Translations under genes and position numbers: made by a program
NCBI GenBank assembly: GCA_002286715.1
Contig: NSJX01000001.1
Coordinates: forward strand, 1,161,925-1,225,924
DNA from: Dentipellis sp. KUC8613
Lineage: Eukaryota > Basidiomycota > Agaricomycetes > Russulales > Hericiaceae
Length of the DNA: 64,000 nucleotides
Direction: 5' to 3'
Notes under the pieces: model-generated
The model's input: the letters and a program-made list of their open reading frames with translations, nothing else
Told to the model about the DNA's origin: nothing
Databases searched by the model: none
Part shown: positions 36,142-51,355 of the stretch, one piece after another
Position numbering within the stretch: the first letter of the stretch is position 1
Layout of the letters: every line of letters begins with the position of its first letter

Positions 36142-38528
36142 ATGGACATCGACAAGCTGTTCAAGGTATGAGCAACAACTTACCTACGCTACGCATACGA
36201 ATGTTCACAGCTACATGAAGGTTCCTAAACTCCCTACAGGGAGTAACAAAAGGCGCATGCCCGATGCCCCAACCCCTGAAATGCTGAAGAAACTGAAGTT
36301 CGATACGGCTTCACCGTCAGTCAGTGACTTGCCCAATGCCACGGTGCACAATGAAACCACTCTGACAACGTCAAGATCCCGAGCAGCCACCGTGTCCGAA
36401 GTCGAAGATGAGGACGGCACGGATGGATCTAGTCGAGACTTCGCACCTGGTGGAGATGCCGATTATTTCGCGGAGGAGGACGACGAAGGCCGATTCTTTG
36501 GAGGAGGGCTGACTAGCGAGCAGAAGGAAATACTCAACATCTTTGACAACGCAAACCCTGAAGGTTCTTTGGATGACGTACGTAGGTGACAACTCCTTGT
36601 ATGCTATTGCTGACTCCAAAAGAACTCGTAGATTGAAACCCTCTCTCCCACTGGCATTCGCAAGTTGCTGTTACGCTTTGAACGAGCAGCCAACAAAAAC
36701 CAAGACCAACGCTCTAAATACCCGGATGACCCTACTAAGTATGTCGACCTTACTCAGCGCTTGACCCAATATCAACAGTCTTTAGGTTTATAGATTCCGA
36801 GGCAGACCTTGACAGTGCCATCAAGGCATTGCTTCCTTTAGCCCAAGTGCCTACCGTCGCATATCCAGAACTCATCAAATCAGGTCAAATTGAGAAAGTT
36901 GTCGGTCTTCTAAGCCACGAAAACACTGATATTGCCCTCGACGTGGTCGAGCTTGTGCACGAGCTTACGGACGAAGACGTTGGATTGGAGGGCGAAGAGG
37001 AAGGTGTTGATCAAGATCAACGCGAAGGAGCATTGAAAAGTCTTGTCGACGCTCTGGTAAAAGCATCAACGCCTTCCACCCAGCGTGCAGTCTGCTGACG
37101 ACATATTCGAAGCTCAAACTTTCGATTTTGGAGCTCTTAGTGGACAACATGTCCAGATTCAATGAAAGAGAAGAAGCCGACCGACAAGGCATATTTCATG
37201 TGCTGGGTGCGTAGACATTATGCTTGTGAGTGGCCATTAGAATAACTATCACTGCAATCAGGTATATTCGAGAACATAGTGGGGTCTGACCCGGACTTAG
37301 CGGAGAGACTGGTGTTGAAAACCGCATTATTACCTTGGTTGTTGCAGCGCATCCAGGTGAAGACTCACGAAGAAAATCGCAGTTATGCAGCGGAATTACT
37401 TTCCATATTGCTTCAGACCAGTCGCGCCAACCGGCTAGAGTTTGGTGATAAAGACGGCGTAGACACCCTCTTAAAGGTAGTTTCGGTGAGAATGTCACGG
37501 ATTCTCGAACTGAATATACTCTAATCATCACTTGCGCATTAGCAATTCAGGCGACGAGATCCTGGCGACGCCGATGAAGCTGAATTCATGGAGAACGCCT
37601 TCGATACACTTTGCTCTGCGCTCGGGGAGCCTGAAATCAAAGCTCTTTTCCTCAAGAGTGAAGGCGTTGATTTGATGGTGCTCATGATGAAGTATATTGC
37701 GCGTCCCGGATTTGATCGCAATGCAGGCTCAACGATTGTTTTGATCAGGGAGAAAATGGATTCACGATCTCGGTCCATCAAAACTCTTGACCATGCCTTA
37801 TCAGGCACGGCTGGGACTGAGGCGTGTGAGGTCTTCGTCGAGGCATTAGGATTGAAACATCTTTTCTCCGCCTTCATGGGAAAGGTCAGGCGACTTGTCT
37901 ATCATTCAAGCTGTTCCTGACGGATCTACGCTCCTCAGACATCCAAGAAGCATAAAAATCCAGCTCCTCCGGCCTCCGAAGATCTCACACATGTCTTAGG
38001 GATCTTATCCTCATTATTCTCAAATCTTCCATCCGATTCGCCCGCACGCATTCGTTTGTTAACGAAGTTTGTGGAAGGTAATTATGAAAAGACGGACAAA
38101 CTCTTGGACATTCGCGAAAGTGCACAAGCACGGTTGAAAGTGACAGACAAGGAGATCGAAGCCGAGAAGGCCCTAGCCGACCTGGATGACGTTGAAGACG
38201 AAGAGGAGGATGGTTGGTATCTCCGACGGCTAGAAGGAGGTCTTTACACCCTGCAAACAGTGGACTACATCCTCGCTTGGATTGTCATGGAAGACGATGG
38301 AGTGCGCTACTTTGTATTATTGATAGTCGAAAACCTGACTTTTTTCAGATTTTGGCTCATACCAAACAGATGCTGGACAGGCGAAATAAGTCGTGGCAGG
38401 ACATTATATCAAGTCTGCAGATATATCGCGATAATATTGCTGGCGAGGAAGCTACGTCAAACGACACCACCGAATCATCTCAAAGAGAGATTCTACAGCA
38501 CCTGATCGATTTTCTTGGTGGCTGTTAG
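36142..38528 (+). CDS. CTNNBL1 family, beta-catenin-like protein 1 (spliceosome-associated)
   Basis: This armadillo-repeat protein associates with the Prp19/CDC5L part of the spliceosome. The first exon encodes only MDIDKLFK. The second is Lys/Arg-rich and acidic (SNKRRMPDAPTPEMLKKLKF, probable NLS). The armadillo region follows, with family-typical blocks: IETLSPTGIRKLLLRFERAA, YPDDPTKFIDSEADLDSAIK, PTVAYPELIKSGQIEKVVGL, LSHENTDIALDVVELVHELT, FHVLGIFENIVGSDPDLAER, NRSYAAELLSILLQTSRANR, and ALGLKHLFSAFMGK with its poly-basic TSKKHKN. The C-terminal part includes RLLTKFVEGNYEKTDKLLDI and VDYILAWIVMEDDG, ending LIDFLGGC. The length of about 580 residues fits the family. The 3' end converges on UTP15 with 88 nt between. 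Confidence 0.92.
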
Positions 38529-38616
38529 CCAACAAAATATCTAGTGTACAGATTACCCTGCTGTTACAACTTCTGACTATAGTACTTTTATAGTGGACGA
38601 CGGTGGACAAACGATG

Positions 38617-40421
38617 CTATGAGGCCAGCGCAGTGGAGGCAAATACCATGTCCAGTGCACCTCTGACTTTGAGCAATTCCTTCTGTAAACGAAGCTCCGC
38701 TGTGATCTTTTTCCGCAGCCGCAGGAAGAGTGAATCAATTAATGGCGACTGTCCGAGCACAGGCGTATACATTTCTGACAGAATGGCTATAAGATAGATT
38801 CGACCAAGGACATTGGAAGATGCTCACCAATTACAACGCTTGCTACGTCGCAGACCATCTCCCCAAAACGAGGGTCGGTGACATGTTTGAGAAGCAATCG
38901 AAGGATGGGTTCCAGGAGAACGTCGTCTCGCCCTGACAACGCAGACCGTAAGCCATCTCGATGTATGAGCTCTTGGATCAGGGCGAACGTCGTGGCTGGA
39001 GGTATTTGCTGTTATGAAATAAATTAGATCGAAAGCTTCCGGGTACCAGATGTCAAATATCACCTTCCGCAGGACGGAGTCTAGTGCTGCTGAGTACTTA
39101 AAGCTCTTGAGAAGCCTATCGTACTCTTTCAATTTTCTTTTCCTTTTAGTTTCGACTTTGAATTCGTTCGGGTCTCGTGTAAGTTTTGCATTTGACTTCT
39201 CCCGTGTGCGTGGTTGTCCGATATTAGGTATGGCACCACCAAGGAAGGACTCGAAGGCGCCAGTGCGAAGCGACGTGGCTGAGAACGGTGTATCAGGCGT
39301 AACGTTCTCCGACGCCTTGGGTTGCCTTCGACGGACCGACAGAGTGCCATCTGACATCCCAACCGCGATGTGGGTCTCGTCTGGCTGAGGGGTGTCATTA
39401 CGAAAGTACAATGAACGATGTCAAGAACAACTTACAGATACAGCAAGGCAAAGAATTGGAGCAGGGTATCGCATGGTGTGAACAACGTTGTAATTGCTGA
39501 CGTCGTACACTTTGACCATATGGTCCAAGCCTCCGGTCAATAGTCGAGACGAGGTTGAGTTGAGGGACAGAGACGTGACCGTCTTCTGGTGATTTGAAAG
39601 GGCACGTATGCACCTGCCACCTGCGACCAGGTCCCATAAACGCAATATGGAGCCAGACGAAGAGGCAGCGACTGTTCCGGACGGAAAGAGAAGAGCCTGC
39701 TCTACAGGTGTCACGCCTTGGCCGTCGTTGGAGGAGCCAGTGCTCATAGCCAGCTCGCAGGATCCAGACCGAGAATCAAATAGACGCACAGTTCCGTCAT
39801 ATGAACCGGTGAGGATATGATGGGGATTGGACGCCGAAATTTGACCAGAGCGGACGTAGTCTGTATGATACGCAAATGTCGTGATAGTTGACTGAGAGGG
39901 GACGTCCCACAGCCGCACGGTAGTGTCGTCAGAGCATGATAGCACTTGTGTGTGATCGAGAACAGAAAACTTTGTGACATGGACGGGTTGCTTATGCGCA
40001 TCGAGTGTTCGAAGAATGGCACGAGAGTTGACATCAAATACCTGGGTGGTTATGGAACGACCATAAGTAAGGAAGTGGATGACAGGTATTCCTAGCCGAA
40101 ACGCACCTGGACCAGCCCACTATCATCACCAGCCACCAGAAGCTTCCCGTCGCCGCGTATGATACCACTCCGGGCGATATCCTTAAACCTGGAGATAGTC
40201 TTCGTCACCTTCTGTGTTCGTGGCGCGTAGATTTGAACACGGGTCGCAGCGGTGACGGCGTATCTGTGCGGCTTGGAGGGTGAAAAGTGTATAGAAGTTA
40301 CAGGAGCATATTCCTTGACAAAAACGGGGTGTTTGAACTGTCTCCAGTAGCGAGACTCTGCGCTGTGTTTTGGAGGGGCCGGGCGGACGCGTTTCTGGAC
40401 TACGACGGGATGATACTCCAT
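38617..40421 (-). CDS. utp15: U3 snoRNA-associated protein 15 (UTP15)
   Basis: This is a WD40 subunit of the t-UTP/UtpA module of the small-subunit processome, needed in the nucleolus for rDNA transcription and 18S pre-rRNA processing. The start MEYHPVVVQKRVRPAPPKHS leads into WD repeats: YAPVTSIHFSPSKPHRYAVT, RFKDIARSGIIRGDGKLLVA, GDDSGLVQVFDVN, LSCSDDTTVRLWDVPSQ, TGSYDGTVRLFDSRSG, SSSGSILRLWDL and TGGLDHMVKVYDVSNYNVVH. The C-terminal UTP15_C helical domain follows (LKEYDRLLKSFKYSAALDSV, PPATTFALIQELIHRDGLRS, DPRFGEMVCDVASVV), ending VFASTALAS. The start at 40421 is the conserved ATG just upstream of the first repeat. Confidence 0.93.
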
Positions 40422-40608
40422 TGCCTGGGCGTAGAGGACTCGCGCACATTTCTTTCCAGTCGAGCGTGACTGCAACTCTGAGAAATTCCTGATCACGTGC
40501 ATCGGAGATAGGCGAGATCGATCTTCGTTACATTTTGCTTTCCTACTGCTCTGCTCACCCTCACCCTCACTCCCACTCGTTCTTCTCTTCGCGGTCTCTA
40601 CTTCCAAG
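40422..40608. promoter_or_regulatory. Compact divergent promoter, UTP15 / TCTP, with CACGTG box
   Basis: Only 187 nt separate the two start codons. A perfect CACGTG E-box lies at 40494-40499, about 75 nt upstream of the UTP15 ATG. The TCTP side is a pyrimidine-rich leader (TCACCCTCACCCTCACTCCC near 40554-40577, then TTCTTCTCTTC), which resembles 5'TOP-like leaders of translation genes. Co-regulation is inferred. Confidence 0.55.
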
Positions 40609-41379
40609 ATGTTGTTGTACTCTGATATCCTCACTGATGATGAGATGTTCTCTGATGCTTTCCCCATGTAAGCCCTCGCTTCGACCACCATCCTCTCATT
40701 CTGACCCTTTTTCTCTAGCAAAGAGATAGATGACATCGTCTACGAGGTCGATTGCCAACTTGTGACCGTTAAGGCTGGCGCAGATATCGATATCGGTTTG
40801 CTCAAATCGCTCTTCTTTTGCATGTTGGAGCCTAACATCTCTTATCAGGTGCCAATCCGTCAGAAGAGGAGCAGGACGAGGCTCTCGAGGAAGGTTCTAC
40901 CCAGGTCAACAATGTTGTCCACTCCTTCCGTCTCCAGTCCACTTCCTTCGACAAAAAGAGCTTCCTCACCTATCTGAAGGTAACACGACCACCGTATGGA
41001 ACTGAGTATATATATTGACATCGGCGTAGGGCTACATGAAGGCCGTCAAGGCCAAACTCCAGGAGACCAACCCCGAACGCGTTGAAGCCTTCGAAAAGGG
41101 AGCGCAGGCTTTCGCCAAAAAGCTGGTTGCTAACTTCAAGGATTACGAATTCGTGAGTGTCTTTCGTAGTCAATGATATCGGTGCTTGTTCTAATTGTCG
41201 TCACGCAGTACACCGGCGAGTCCATGAACCCAGATGGCATGATTGCCCTCCTCAACTACCGTGAGGATGGCATCACCCGTAAGTGATCAAATTGCATCTC
41301 CATGTAGCATACCAATTTACATCGTACACTAGCGTACTTCACTTTCTGGAAGGACGGTCTTAAGGAAGTGAAGCTCTGA
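40609..41379 (+). CDS. Translationally controlled tumour protein homologue (TCTP/Tma19)
   Basis: A small cytosolic, ribosome- and microtubule-associated stress protein of about 168 residues in six exons. It starts [20 protein letters not shown], followed by [20 protein letters not shown] and the flexible acidic loop ([20 protein letters not shown]). Then come [20 protein letters not shown], the helical hairpin [40 protein letters not shown] and a C-terminus [20 protein letters not shown] ending DGLKEVKL. Both TCTP signature regions are intact and the length is normal. Confidence 0.95.
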
Positions 41380-41599
41380 TTCACTCCTACAGATGGCATA
41401 GTATTTCTTTCGCTTATTGTTGTGGGATAGGTACAGCACTGAATAAGAATGTTGTATGATCGTGTAAATGCCAAGGTGGAGAGTCATACATTGTATTAAA
41501 AGCTGCACCTCATGAGTGCTCTAGTGCTCAGTGTCATAAATCAAATCAATAATCACGAAGCTGTACATGTACAATTTTCAGCGACCCGTAGCATGCTGC

Positions 41600-43354
41600 C
41601 TACAACTCGTCATGGTGCTGCTGGTCAACGTTCTGCGGCGGCACGGTCTCGTTCTTCGGTTCCAACGAGTTCTTCGCGTTCTCCTCAACAAACGCGACAA
41701 GGCTCTCCAAAGAGCGGTCACCATCGTAGTCAAGGAAGTCGCGAGATCCCGCGGGCTTGAACTTGATGGTAGGGAAGCCGGCGACGCGGAAGGGCACGGA
41801 CGCAGGGAGGTCGTTCTCAGTCGCCTCCATCTTCGCGCTGGGGTAAAAGTGAGTAACAATCTCGGATCCACCGGGGGCTCAACAACGCACATGACAACAC
41901 GATCCTTGATGTCAGCATATCGCTCGCCCAGAGTATCCCAGATGGGCTTCAAGCGCTTGCAGTGCCCACACCTGCATATCAACTGGTCAGCTTTCATCTT
42001 CCGCAAAAGTTGTGCACGCGGACGGGTTACCAAGAGGCATAGAACTCGACGAAAACATCCTTGGAGTCATCGAAGACAACCTCCTCGAACTGCTTGCCGA
42101 CAAGAGTGAAAACGGGCTCATCCTGAGTCTCCGGGATGGGCTGACTCTTCAGCTGCGGCTGCAGCTTGCCTGCAACAAACGAGTCAACCCAGTCCTTGAC
42201 AGTCTCAGTCGTGAGAGCCGTGTCCTGGTCAAGTGGGTACTTCAGCTGCTTAGCGAGGTCCTGAATGACAAAGCTGGGCCACTTGGGCTCGTTGAGGTTG
42301 AGCGCCTTGGCGTGGTCACCGAACTTGATGGCGTCAATCCACACAAAGTTAATGTGGCCCTTGTGAGACGCAGCAATCGGCGACACCAATTTAATGTAGT
42401 CGTCTTTTTTAGTATCCGAGGGGTCAAGGAACAGGTAAGCGAGTGGCTTCCCGCTGTGCGCGTAAGTGCCGTAGTTCTCCGCGTTGACTTCGTCGAGGAT
42501 AGGGATGGAGAGCTCCTGTATCCACTGCTCGAGGTCTTCGAGAGAGGCCGAAGGCACGGGGTAGGGGTAGACCGTCGAAGGCTCGTCGAAAGCACGGTAA
42601 AGAACGATTGCTGGGGGTGTGACACCGGCTGCTGAAATGGCAGCCTCGTCGGTGGTCAAGCCGAACAGGTAGTCATCACGGTGCTTGTTCGCCGCAGCGC
42701 TGAACGCTGCAGCTGGTGCCTGAGTAGAAGATGCGAGATACGCAACAGCGACAATCTTGTCGGCCGTCTTAAATTCATCATGGTTGGCGACCGTGACCTC
42801 GGAGACGGCAGGGAGAGATTGCCTGAGCATTGGAGTCAATCAGAATGTTTAAAGAAAAGAAGAATCCAACGTACTTGACCATGTAACTTACGATGCCGTC
42901 TGCTTTTCGAGGCCCAGTATAGTCAGTGGGCTCGCCGTTACGGAACACCTTCAATGTGCTTGAATTGCCGTTCAGAAAGGTACAGGTCCCAAATCAACGT
43001 TCGACTCACGGGTAGCCTTGCACACCATGCTCCTGGCACAGGTTGGCCTCGTCGACACAGTTCACCTTGGCAAGCTTGATGTTCTTCTCCTTCAAAGTGG
43101 TAGCAGCTTCTTCATAATGAGGCGCGAGGGCCTTGCAATGTCCACACCTAGCAAACACCGTTAATAGGGAGACGAGCGGAAGCAGATGGAACAGACCAGG
43201 GAGCGAAGAACTCGACAAGAATGAGAGGCTCAGGCTGGACGACGTCCTTGAAGTTGGCAGGATTCAGGTCGATGACATCGGAAGGACCTTCGGCAAGAAC
43301 ATAGGAAGCAAAAAGAAGGGCAGAGGCCGGCGAGAGGAGCGATGAGAACCGCAT
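41600..43354 (-). CDS. pdi1: Protein disulfide isomerase with HDEL retention signal
   Basis: An ER oxidoreductase that forms and rearranges disulfides in secretory proteins. About 500 residues: signal peptide [21 protein letters not shown], thioredoxin-like domains a-b-b'-a', acidic linker, and the C-terminal ER-retention signal HDEL. The active-site motifs are [19 protein letters not shown] in a and [19 protein letters not shown] in a'. Each is interrupted by an intron that splits the Trp codon directly before the CGHC (TG|G). The middle region ([53 protein letters not shown]) is typical of b' domains. The cis-Pro sites [13 protein letters not shown] and [13 protein letters not shown] are present. 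Confidence 0.95.
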
Positions 43355-43627
43355 TCTCGAGGACTTGGTGGACGGGGTAGAATGAAAGGAAAGAAGGGCG
43401 CGGCCTGTGGGTTTATAAAGAGGAGGGCTTTGGACGGAGGATTGATGAGACTGACGTGTCACTGCGTGCGCTGGCCACTGGACAACACATGATCGGAGTT
43501 TCATTACTTCAGTCAGCAGTTACGAGCCCGAGCCTGCCTCTCGCTACCCCGCGCCCTTGTCGGCTTTCCACAGTCTACGTTCGCATGTCTCTGTCCTACT
43601 ACATGCTGCCGTGTCTGCCACATGTCT

Positions 43628-44903
43628 CTACAATTGTCCGAGATCAAATTCGCTGCCTTTCTGCCGCCCACCCTCATACTGTTTTGTCCTCCGTTCAAAT
43701 GGCCGTGGCGGAGGAAAGTCTGTAGGAAATATGTGTGGTCCTGCATTCGGCGGCGGCGATGGGACTGAAACTAGTTAGTAATGCTGTCCAGACTATAGTA
43801 CTCTTATGAAGACGTACTTTTGCGATGACTCCCAGCACCCGAAACGCCATTTGGCGCGGTTGGAGCATGTCTTCCAGGTGGTAAAGTTGGTGGTGCAACA
43901 CCAGCTGAAGATGTTCGGTTTCGAAGGGTAGGAGGGCCAGGCGGAGGCATTAGACTTCGCCGAGCCGGCGACCCTGCGGGTACAGCTGGGGGTGTAGGTG
44001 CTGAGGATTCAGTCTCCGAAGCAGCTCTAACGCGAACTGGAGGTGGAGGTGGCGGTTGAGGTGGCGATGGGGCAGCACCATTCACAGGAGGCTTGCGAGC
44101 TGGGGGTGCAGGGACGGCACGTGGGGGCACCGAAGGAGCGGACGACGTTGGGCGGGGTGGCGGAGGCGGAGGTGCACGTCCTGGAAGCGCTGGTGCACCG
44201 GGCGGTTTCCTGTGAGGAGGTGCTGGAGGATGCGCGTTATGTCGGGGGGGTATTGATGGTGGTCGACCGTGGGTAGATCCAGACTGAGGTCGAGATGGAG
44301 GAGATCCAGTCCTGGGGGGAATGGCAGGCGGATGTCTCGCGTGTGGCGATTGAGGTGGCGATAACGGTCGAGGCGGAGGCGCAGGTCGACGTGGAGGTGG
44401 AGGTGCATGCGCCGTTGGGACTTTAGGAGGAGCCCTCGATGGTAAACTAGGTGCGCTAGGTGGCGGAGGCGCAGGGGCGGAAGGTCTTGGGGGTGGCCTT
44501 CCCGGCGGAGTGGGGGCGGGAACGGATGGTGGCTTGGGCGAGGGTACTTCTCGCTTCGGGATTGAAGGTGGTTTTCCAAGGGCTGGTGGCTTACCTGAGA
44601 GTGGGTTGGGTGTTAGGAAGTAAACTCGTCTACATGACGTTGCGTACCGAGATTATTGTGTCCTGCAGGTTTCAACTTCGGCATACCTCCCGCAAAAAGC
44701 CCACCGAGTTGTGGAGGTCCTGCGCCGCCTGACGGAGCTCGAGAAGCTGGAATACCACCCCCTCCGCCCCCTCCCATCCGTGGCCCTGCGCCACCTCCCC
44801 CTCCCTTGACTCCTTCAACAGCCGGGGCACTACGGTCATTTGTCTCCGCTTTCTTCAACCTCTTTCCTGCTTGGATCTGTTTGAGTAGTTCGCTTGAGGC
44901 CAT
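43628..44903 (-). CDS. Verprolin/WIP family actin-regulating protein
   Basis: Verprolin partners WASP/Las17 and promotes Arp2/3-driven actin patches in endocytosis. The N-terminal WH2 actin-binding motif is visible (SELLKQIQAGKRLKKAETND followed by RSAP). After it comes a Gly-rich patch, then several hundred residues of Pro-rich SH3/profilin ligand sequence (for example PPPRPSAPAPPPPSAPSLPS). The last exon carries the WASP-binding C-terminus (IFPTDFPPPRPFERR). The ATG at 44903 puts the WH2 motif at the very N-terminus; yeast Vrp1 has a short poly-Pro before it, so an upstream exon is possible. The low-complexity Pro region gives long spurious frames on the other strand. It lies between PDI and the GMC gene, all on the minus strand. 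Confidence 0.88.
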
Positions 44904-45363
44904 ACGTCGGTGAATTGAAATGGCAAGTAGTGCGTCGATGTGAGATGGTGGAACCCGCTTCACTCGATAGTGCGCAGCGCTTGCCGAGACACCAAGCAAG
45001 CACACACAAACACAACGCCGCCGCCATGCTCTGCGACTACCTGAATTCATAAACATCACGTCCGCGTCGCTCTCAATCTCTCCTGAATTGGCTGGCATAT
45101 CGCGTCTTTCTTATATGTCGACAAGCAAGTGATATTGTGCGATGGTAAGGCTAAGTACAAGATATGCCCAGGAATAGATGGTGCAGATAGTCATGCCACA
45201 TAGCCGTATTGTACTAGTAATGAAGAGTATGGTAACAATGTCAGTCAATGTCCTACAATGCATTCAAACGTCCAAGTAACGCACAAACAACACACTGTCA
45301 TGTCAAATCAAGTCCGTGAGGAAATGAGCGGAGTGGGGAGCAGACTATAGTCCCGGACACAAT
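44904..45363. other. Intergenic region between verprolin and GMC oxidoreductase genes
   Basis: The 460 nt contain the verprolin promoter/5' UTR (minus) and the GMC 3' UTR. A minus-strand frame continues upstream of the verprolin ATG to 45098, but its translation (Arg- and Cys-rich) does not look like protein. I see no other feature. Confidence 0.4.
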
Positions 45364-48718
<3,355 letters not shown>

Positions 48719-49549
48719 CTAATAGGGCTTCTTCCTGTTGTTTTTCAAGTCCTTCTCCAGCTGGCGAGCCTTGCGATGACCAATCTCTACGGGACGGATG
48801 GCACTTTGGTCTGCCTTCTTCAATCTAATGGGTCTATTCCCAACGTACTTTCCTGATGATATTGTAAGGAACGGGGCATGGGATGAGAAGATTTGATTTG
48901 CGAACTCACCATCCATTTCTTTCCATGCTTTCAAGAAATCTTCGGGGTCGGAAAACGCTACAAAACCAAATTTCGCCTAGGGACGCCGTCAGAACGACAA
49001 CAATGAGGATGAGGCATGTTTCCACGACCTTTTGGCTAAGTCTGTCACGGATGACACGGGCCTTCTGAAACGACGCATACTTGTTGAAAGCGTTTGACAG
49101 AACATCATCAGAGACGTCGTTGCTAAGATCACCGACAAAAAGTCGGAACCACGCTAAACGTGAATCCATGAGTGCAACAATCGTCTGGCCAAGTAACGCG
49201 ACTTACAAGGATTCCATTCGAGTAAAGTCTGATCCTCCCAAACCTTGCCGCCACCTTTCCGGAGCACTGTGACCCTTTTACCACCTTTGGCCAACTTGCC
49301 TCCAGCCCCCCCTCGTTTGTCAATCATTGCGCCAGGTACATAGACACTTTGTTGAGCGAGGATACCAACATCATACTCGTAGGCATTGGCGGGGACTGGG
49401 GCACTGTGAGAGGACGAGCCCGAAGGATTGGAATACATGGGGCCTTGGTAAGGCTGATGATACGGGTTAACATCGGACGTCGATGCTTGTTGTTGCTGTT
49501 GATAATATTGCTGATAGTACTGCTGAGAAGAGCTTGAAGACGAATCCAT
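48719..49549 (-). CDS. RBM42-like RNA-binding protein with one C-terminal RRM
   Basis: A nuclear mRNA/splicing-associated RRM protein by family. A Ser- and Gln-rich N-terminus (MDSSSSSSQQYYQQYYQQQQ) leads to a Gly/Lys segment (GGAGGKLAKGGKRVTVLRKG, VWEDQTLLEWNP). The single RRM has RNP2 RLFVGDLSNDV, helix VLSNAFNKYASFQKARVIRD, RNP1 AKFGFVAFSDPEDFLKAWKE, and DGKYVGNRPIRLKKA. The basic tail RKARQLEKDLKNNRKKPY ends the protein. The phrase FRLFVGDLSNDVSDD and the IRLKK end match RBM42 rather than other RRM families. About 240 residues. It diverges from RPL5 across 375 nt. Confidence 0.88.
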
Positions 49550-49924
49550 TGTAAAGGCGTGTGGCGAGCGGGAGATACTGCAGGCGACTTGAAAGGATAT
49601 AGCTACCCAACGAGTGTAAGATGAGCCAGCCAACTCGAGCGCCCGCATCACGTAATCGGGTTAAACAGTTCCAAACTCAGTATCGTTCCGTACCGCTGTT
49701 TACAGCCAACTTTTCCATCCCTTCCCCTCCCCGGCCTATCAAGGTAAGTCTTGCTAGTTTGTCGATATCTTCACCACGTATGAGTGCAGGAGACATCATA
49801 GAGTGGAGGGGTATCGAAAATCTGTGTTAAAACGGATGGATGGTCCACTTGCGCTTTGGATGACATCCCCATATCCGCGGCGTCTCATCCTGACCTTCGC
49901 AAGGCCACTCACATCTTCTTACAG
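49550..49924. other. Divergent promoter, RBM42-like / RPL5, with 5'-UTR intron
   Basis: Directly before the RPL5 ATG is a splice acceptor (CATCTTCTTACAG). An upstream donor AAG|GTAAGTC lies at 49743, so a 182-nt intron (49743-49924) is likely in the RPL5 leader. That is about three times the usual intron here and would place the transcription start near 49650-49740, after a pyrimidine-rich CTTTTCCATCCCTTCCCCTCCCC stretch near 49703-49732. I looked for C/D snoRNA boxes in the intron and found no convincing pair. Confidence 0.5.
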
Positions 49925-51061
49925 ATGCCGTTCGTCAAAAAGGTCAAGTCCGACGCATACTTCTCGCGTTTCCAGGTGAAATACCGCAGGCGGAGAGAGG
50001 GGAAGACCGACTGTAAGCCTACTATAGTCTTCGAACTTTTTGTCATTCCTGATCATAACTCTGTTTCATTAGACTACGCCCGCAAACGGCTCATCACCCA
50101 GGCCAAGAACAAATAGTACGCCCTTCCAAGCTATGATTCTGTTCTTGGTCTGACCTCGGAATAGCAACGCGCCCAAGTACCGCTTGGTCGTCCGCTTCAC
50201 GAACAAGCAAGTGATTGTTCAGATCGTCTACGCGCGCCTTCAAGGAGACTTCGTCCTTACCGCCGCAAGCTCAAAAGAACTTCCCCGCTATGGTATCAAC
50301 CACGGTCTGACCAACTGGACTGCTGGTGAGTCCGTCATTCGAATCCGTCGAATTGCTGCTGATATGCTGGTGTTAAGCGTACGCAACTGGCCTGCTCGTC
50401 GCTCGTCGGGCACTGACCAAAGTTGGCCTTGCCGATAAGTACGAGGGTGTTGCCGAGCCCGACGGCACAATCTCCGTGACTGAAGCACTTGAGGATGAGG
50501 ATGCGCCCAGGCCGTTCAAGTGCTACTTGGATGTTGGTCTTAAGCGGACCTCGACCGGATCGCGTGTCTTCGGTGCTCTGAAGGGTGCCAGTGACGGCGG
50601 TCTTTTCATTCCCCACAACGAGAAGCGCTTCCCTGGCTACGACCCCGAAACCAAGGAGCTTGATGATGAGGTCCTGAAGAAGTATATCTTCGGTGGTCAC
50701 GTCGCAGAATACATGGAGAGCCTGGAAGAGGAAGATGATGAGCGGTACGTTTATATTCTAATGACCTTGTCAAACTTCCACTGAATTCACGGGATACAGC
50801 TTCAAGAAGCAGTTCTCTACATACCTCGCTGACGGTATTGGCTCGGAGGACATGGAGGAGATCTACACGAATGCCTACGCCGCCATCCGTGAGGATCCGA
50901 CATTCAAGCCCTCAGAGAAGACCAAGGACTGGAAAGCCGAATCTCTCAAGTACAAGACGAACCGCCTTACCCTGGAGCAGCGCAAGGCCAACATCCAGGC
51001 CAAGATCGAGGCATTCAAGAGTGGCGCGGATGCCATCGAGGAGGACGAGGACGAAGAGTAA
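49925..51061 (+). CDS. rpl5: 60S ribosomal protein L5 (uL18)
   Basis: It binds 5S rRNA with L11 and assembles the central protuberance of the large subunit. The spliced protein is about 300 residues. It starts [20 protein letters not shown], with [80 protein letters not shown] and [20 protein letters not shown]. Then come [40 protein letters not shown] and the acidic end ([10 protein letters not shown]). All conserved eukaryotic uL18 blocks are present and the start is the universal MPFVK. Codon use is strongly biased to C-ending codons compared with neighbours, as expected for high expression. Confidence 0.97.
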
Positions 51062-51355
51062 ACGATGTTTCTCTTCGTGCGTTATATACTACTTTGTTCT
51101 GTAGCTATGCATCCATTATGTCGCATGCTATGATCTTGACTGTCGCTTGACTTCGTGGAAGTGCCTGATGACTGTGGTTTGATGTGGTCTCTCATGAATC
51201 CGCCTCTGACTGGATCCTTCTCGCGTGAAGGGTTACGCATCGAATTCGCAGCCAACGCAGATTTCGGACGTGCTCAGTCGGGGCAAGCTTTATACGAGAA
51301 AGCGGTTTGTTGCTTAATGTATAACGCGCTGTCTGTCATCAAACAAGATAAATCG

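Noticed and set aside
44904..45098. N-terminal extension of the verprolin frame to an ATG at 45098
   Set aside because: The added sequence is Arg/Cys-rich with no Pro-rich or WH2-like pattern and looks like translated leader. The ATG at 44903 directly precedes the WH2 motif.
49850..49892. Possible C/D-box snoRNA in the RPL5 leader intron (GATGAC...CTGA)
   Set aside because: The boxes are imperfect, only about 30 nt apart, and no terminal stem is seen.
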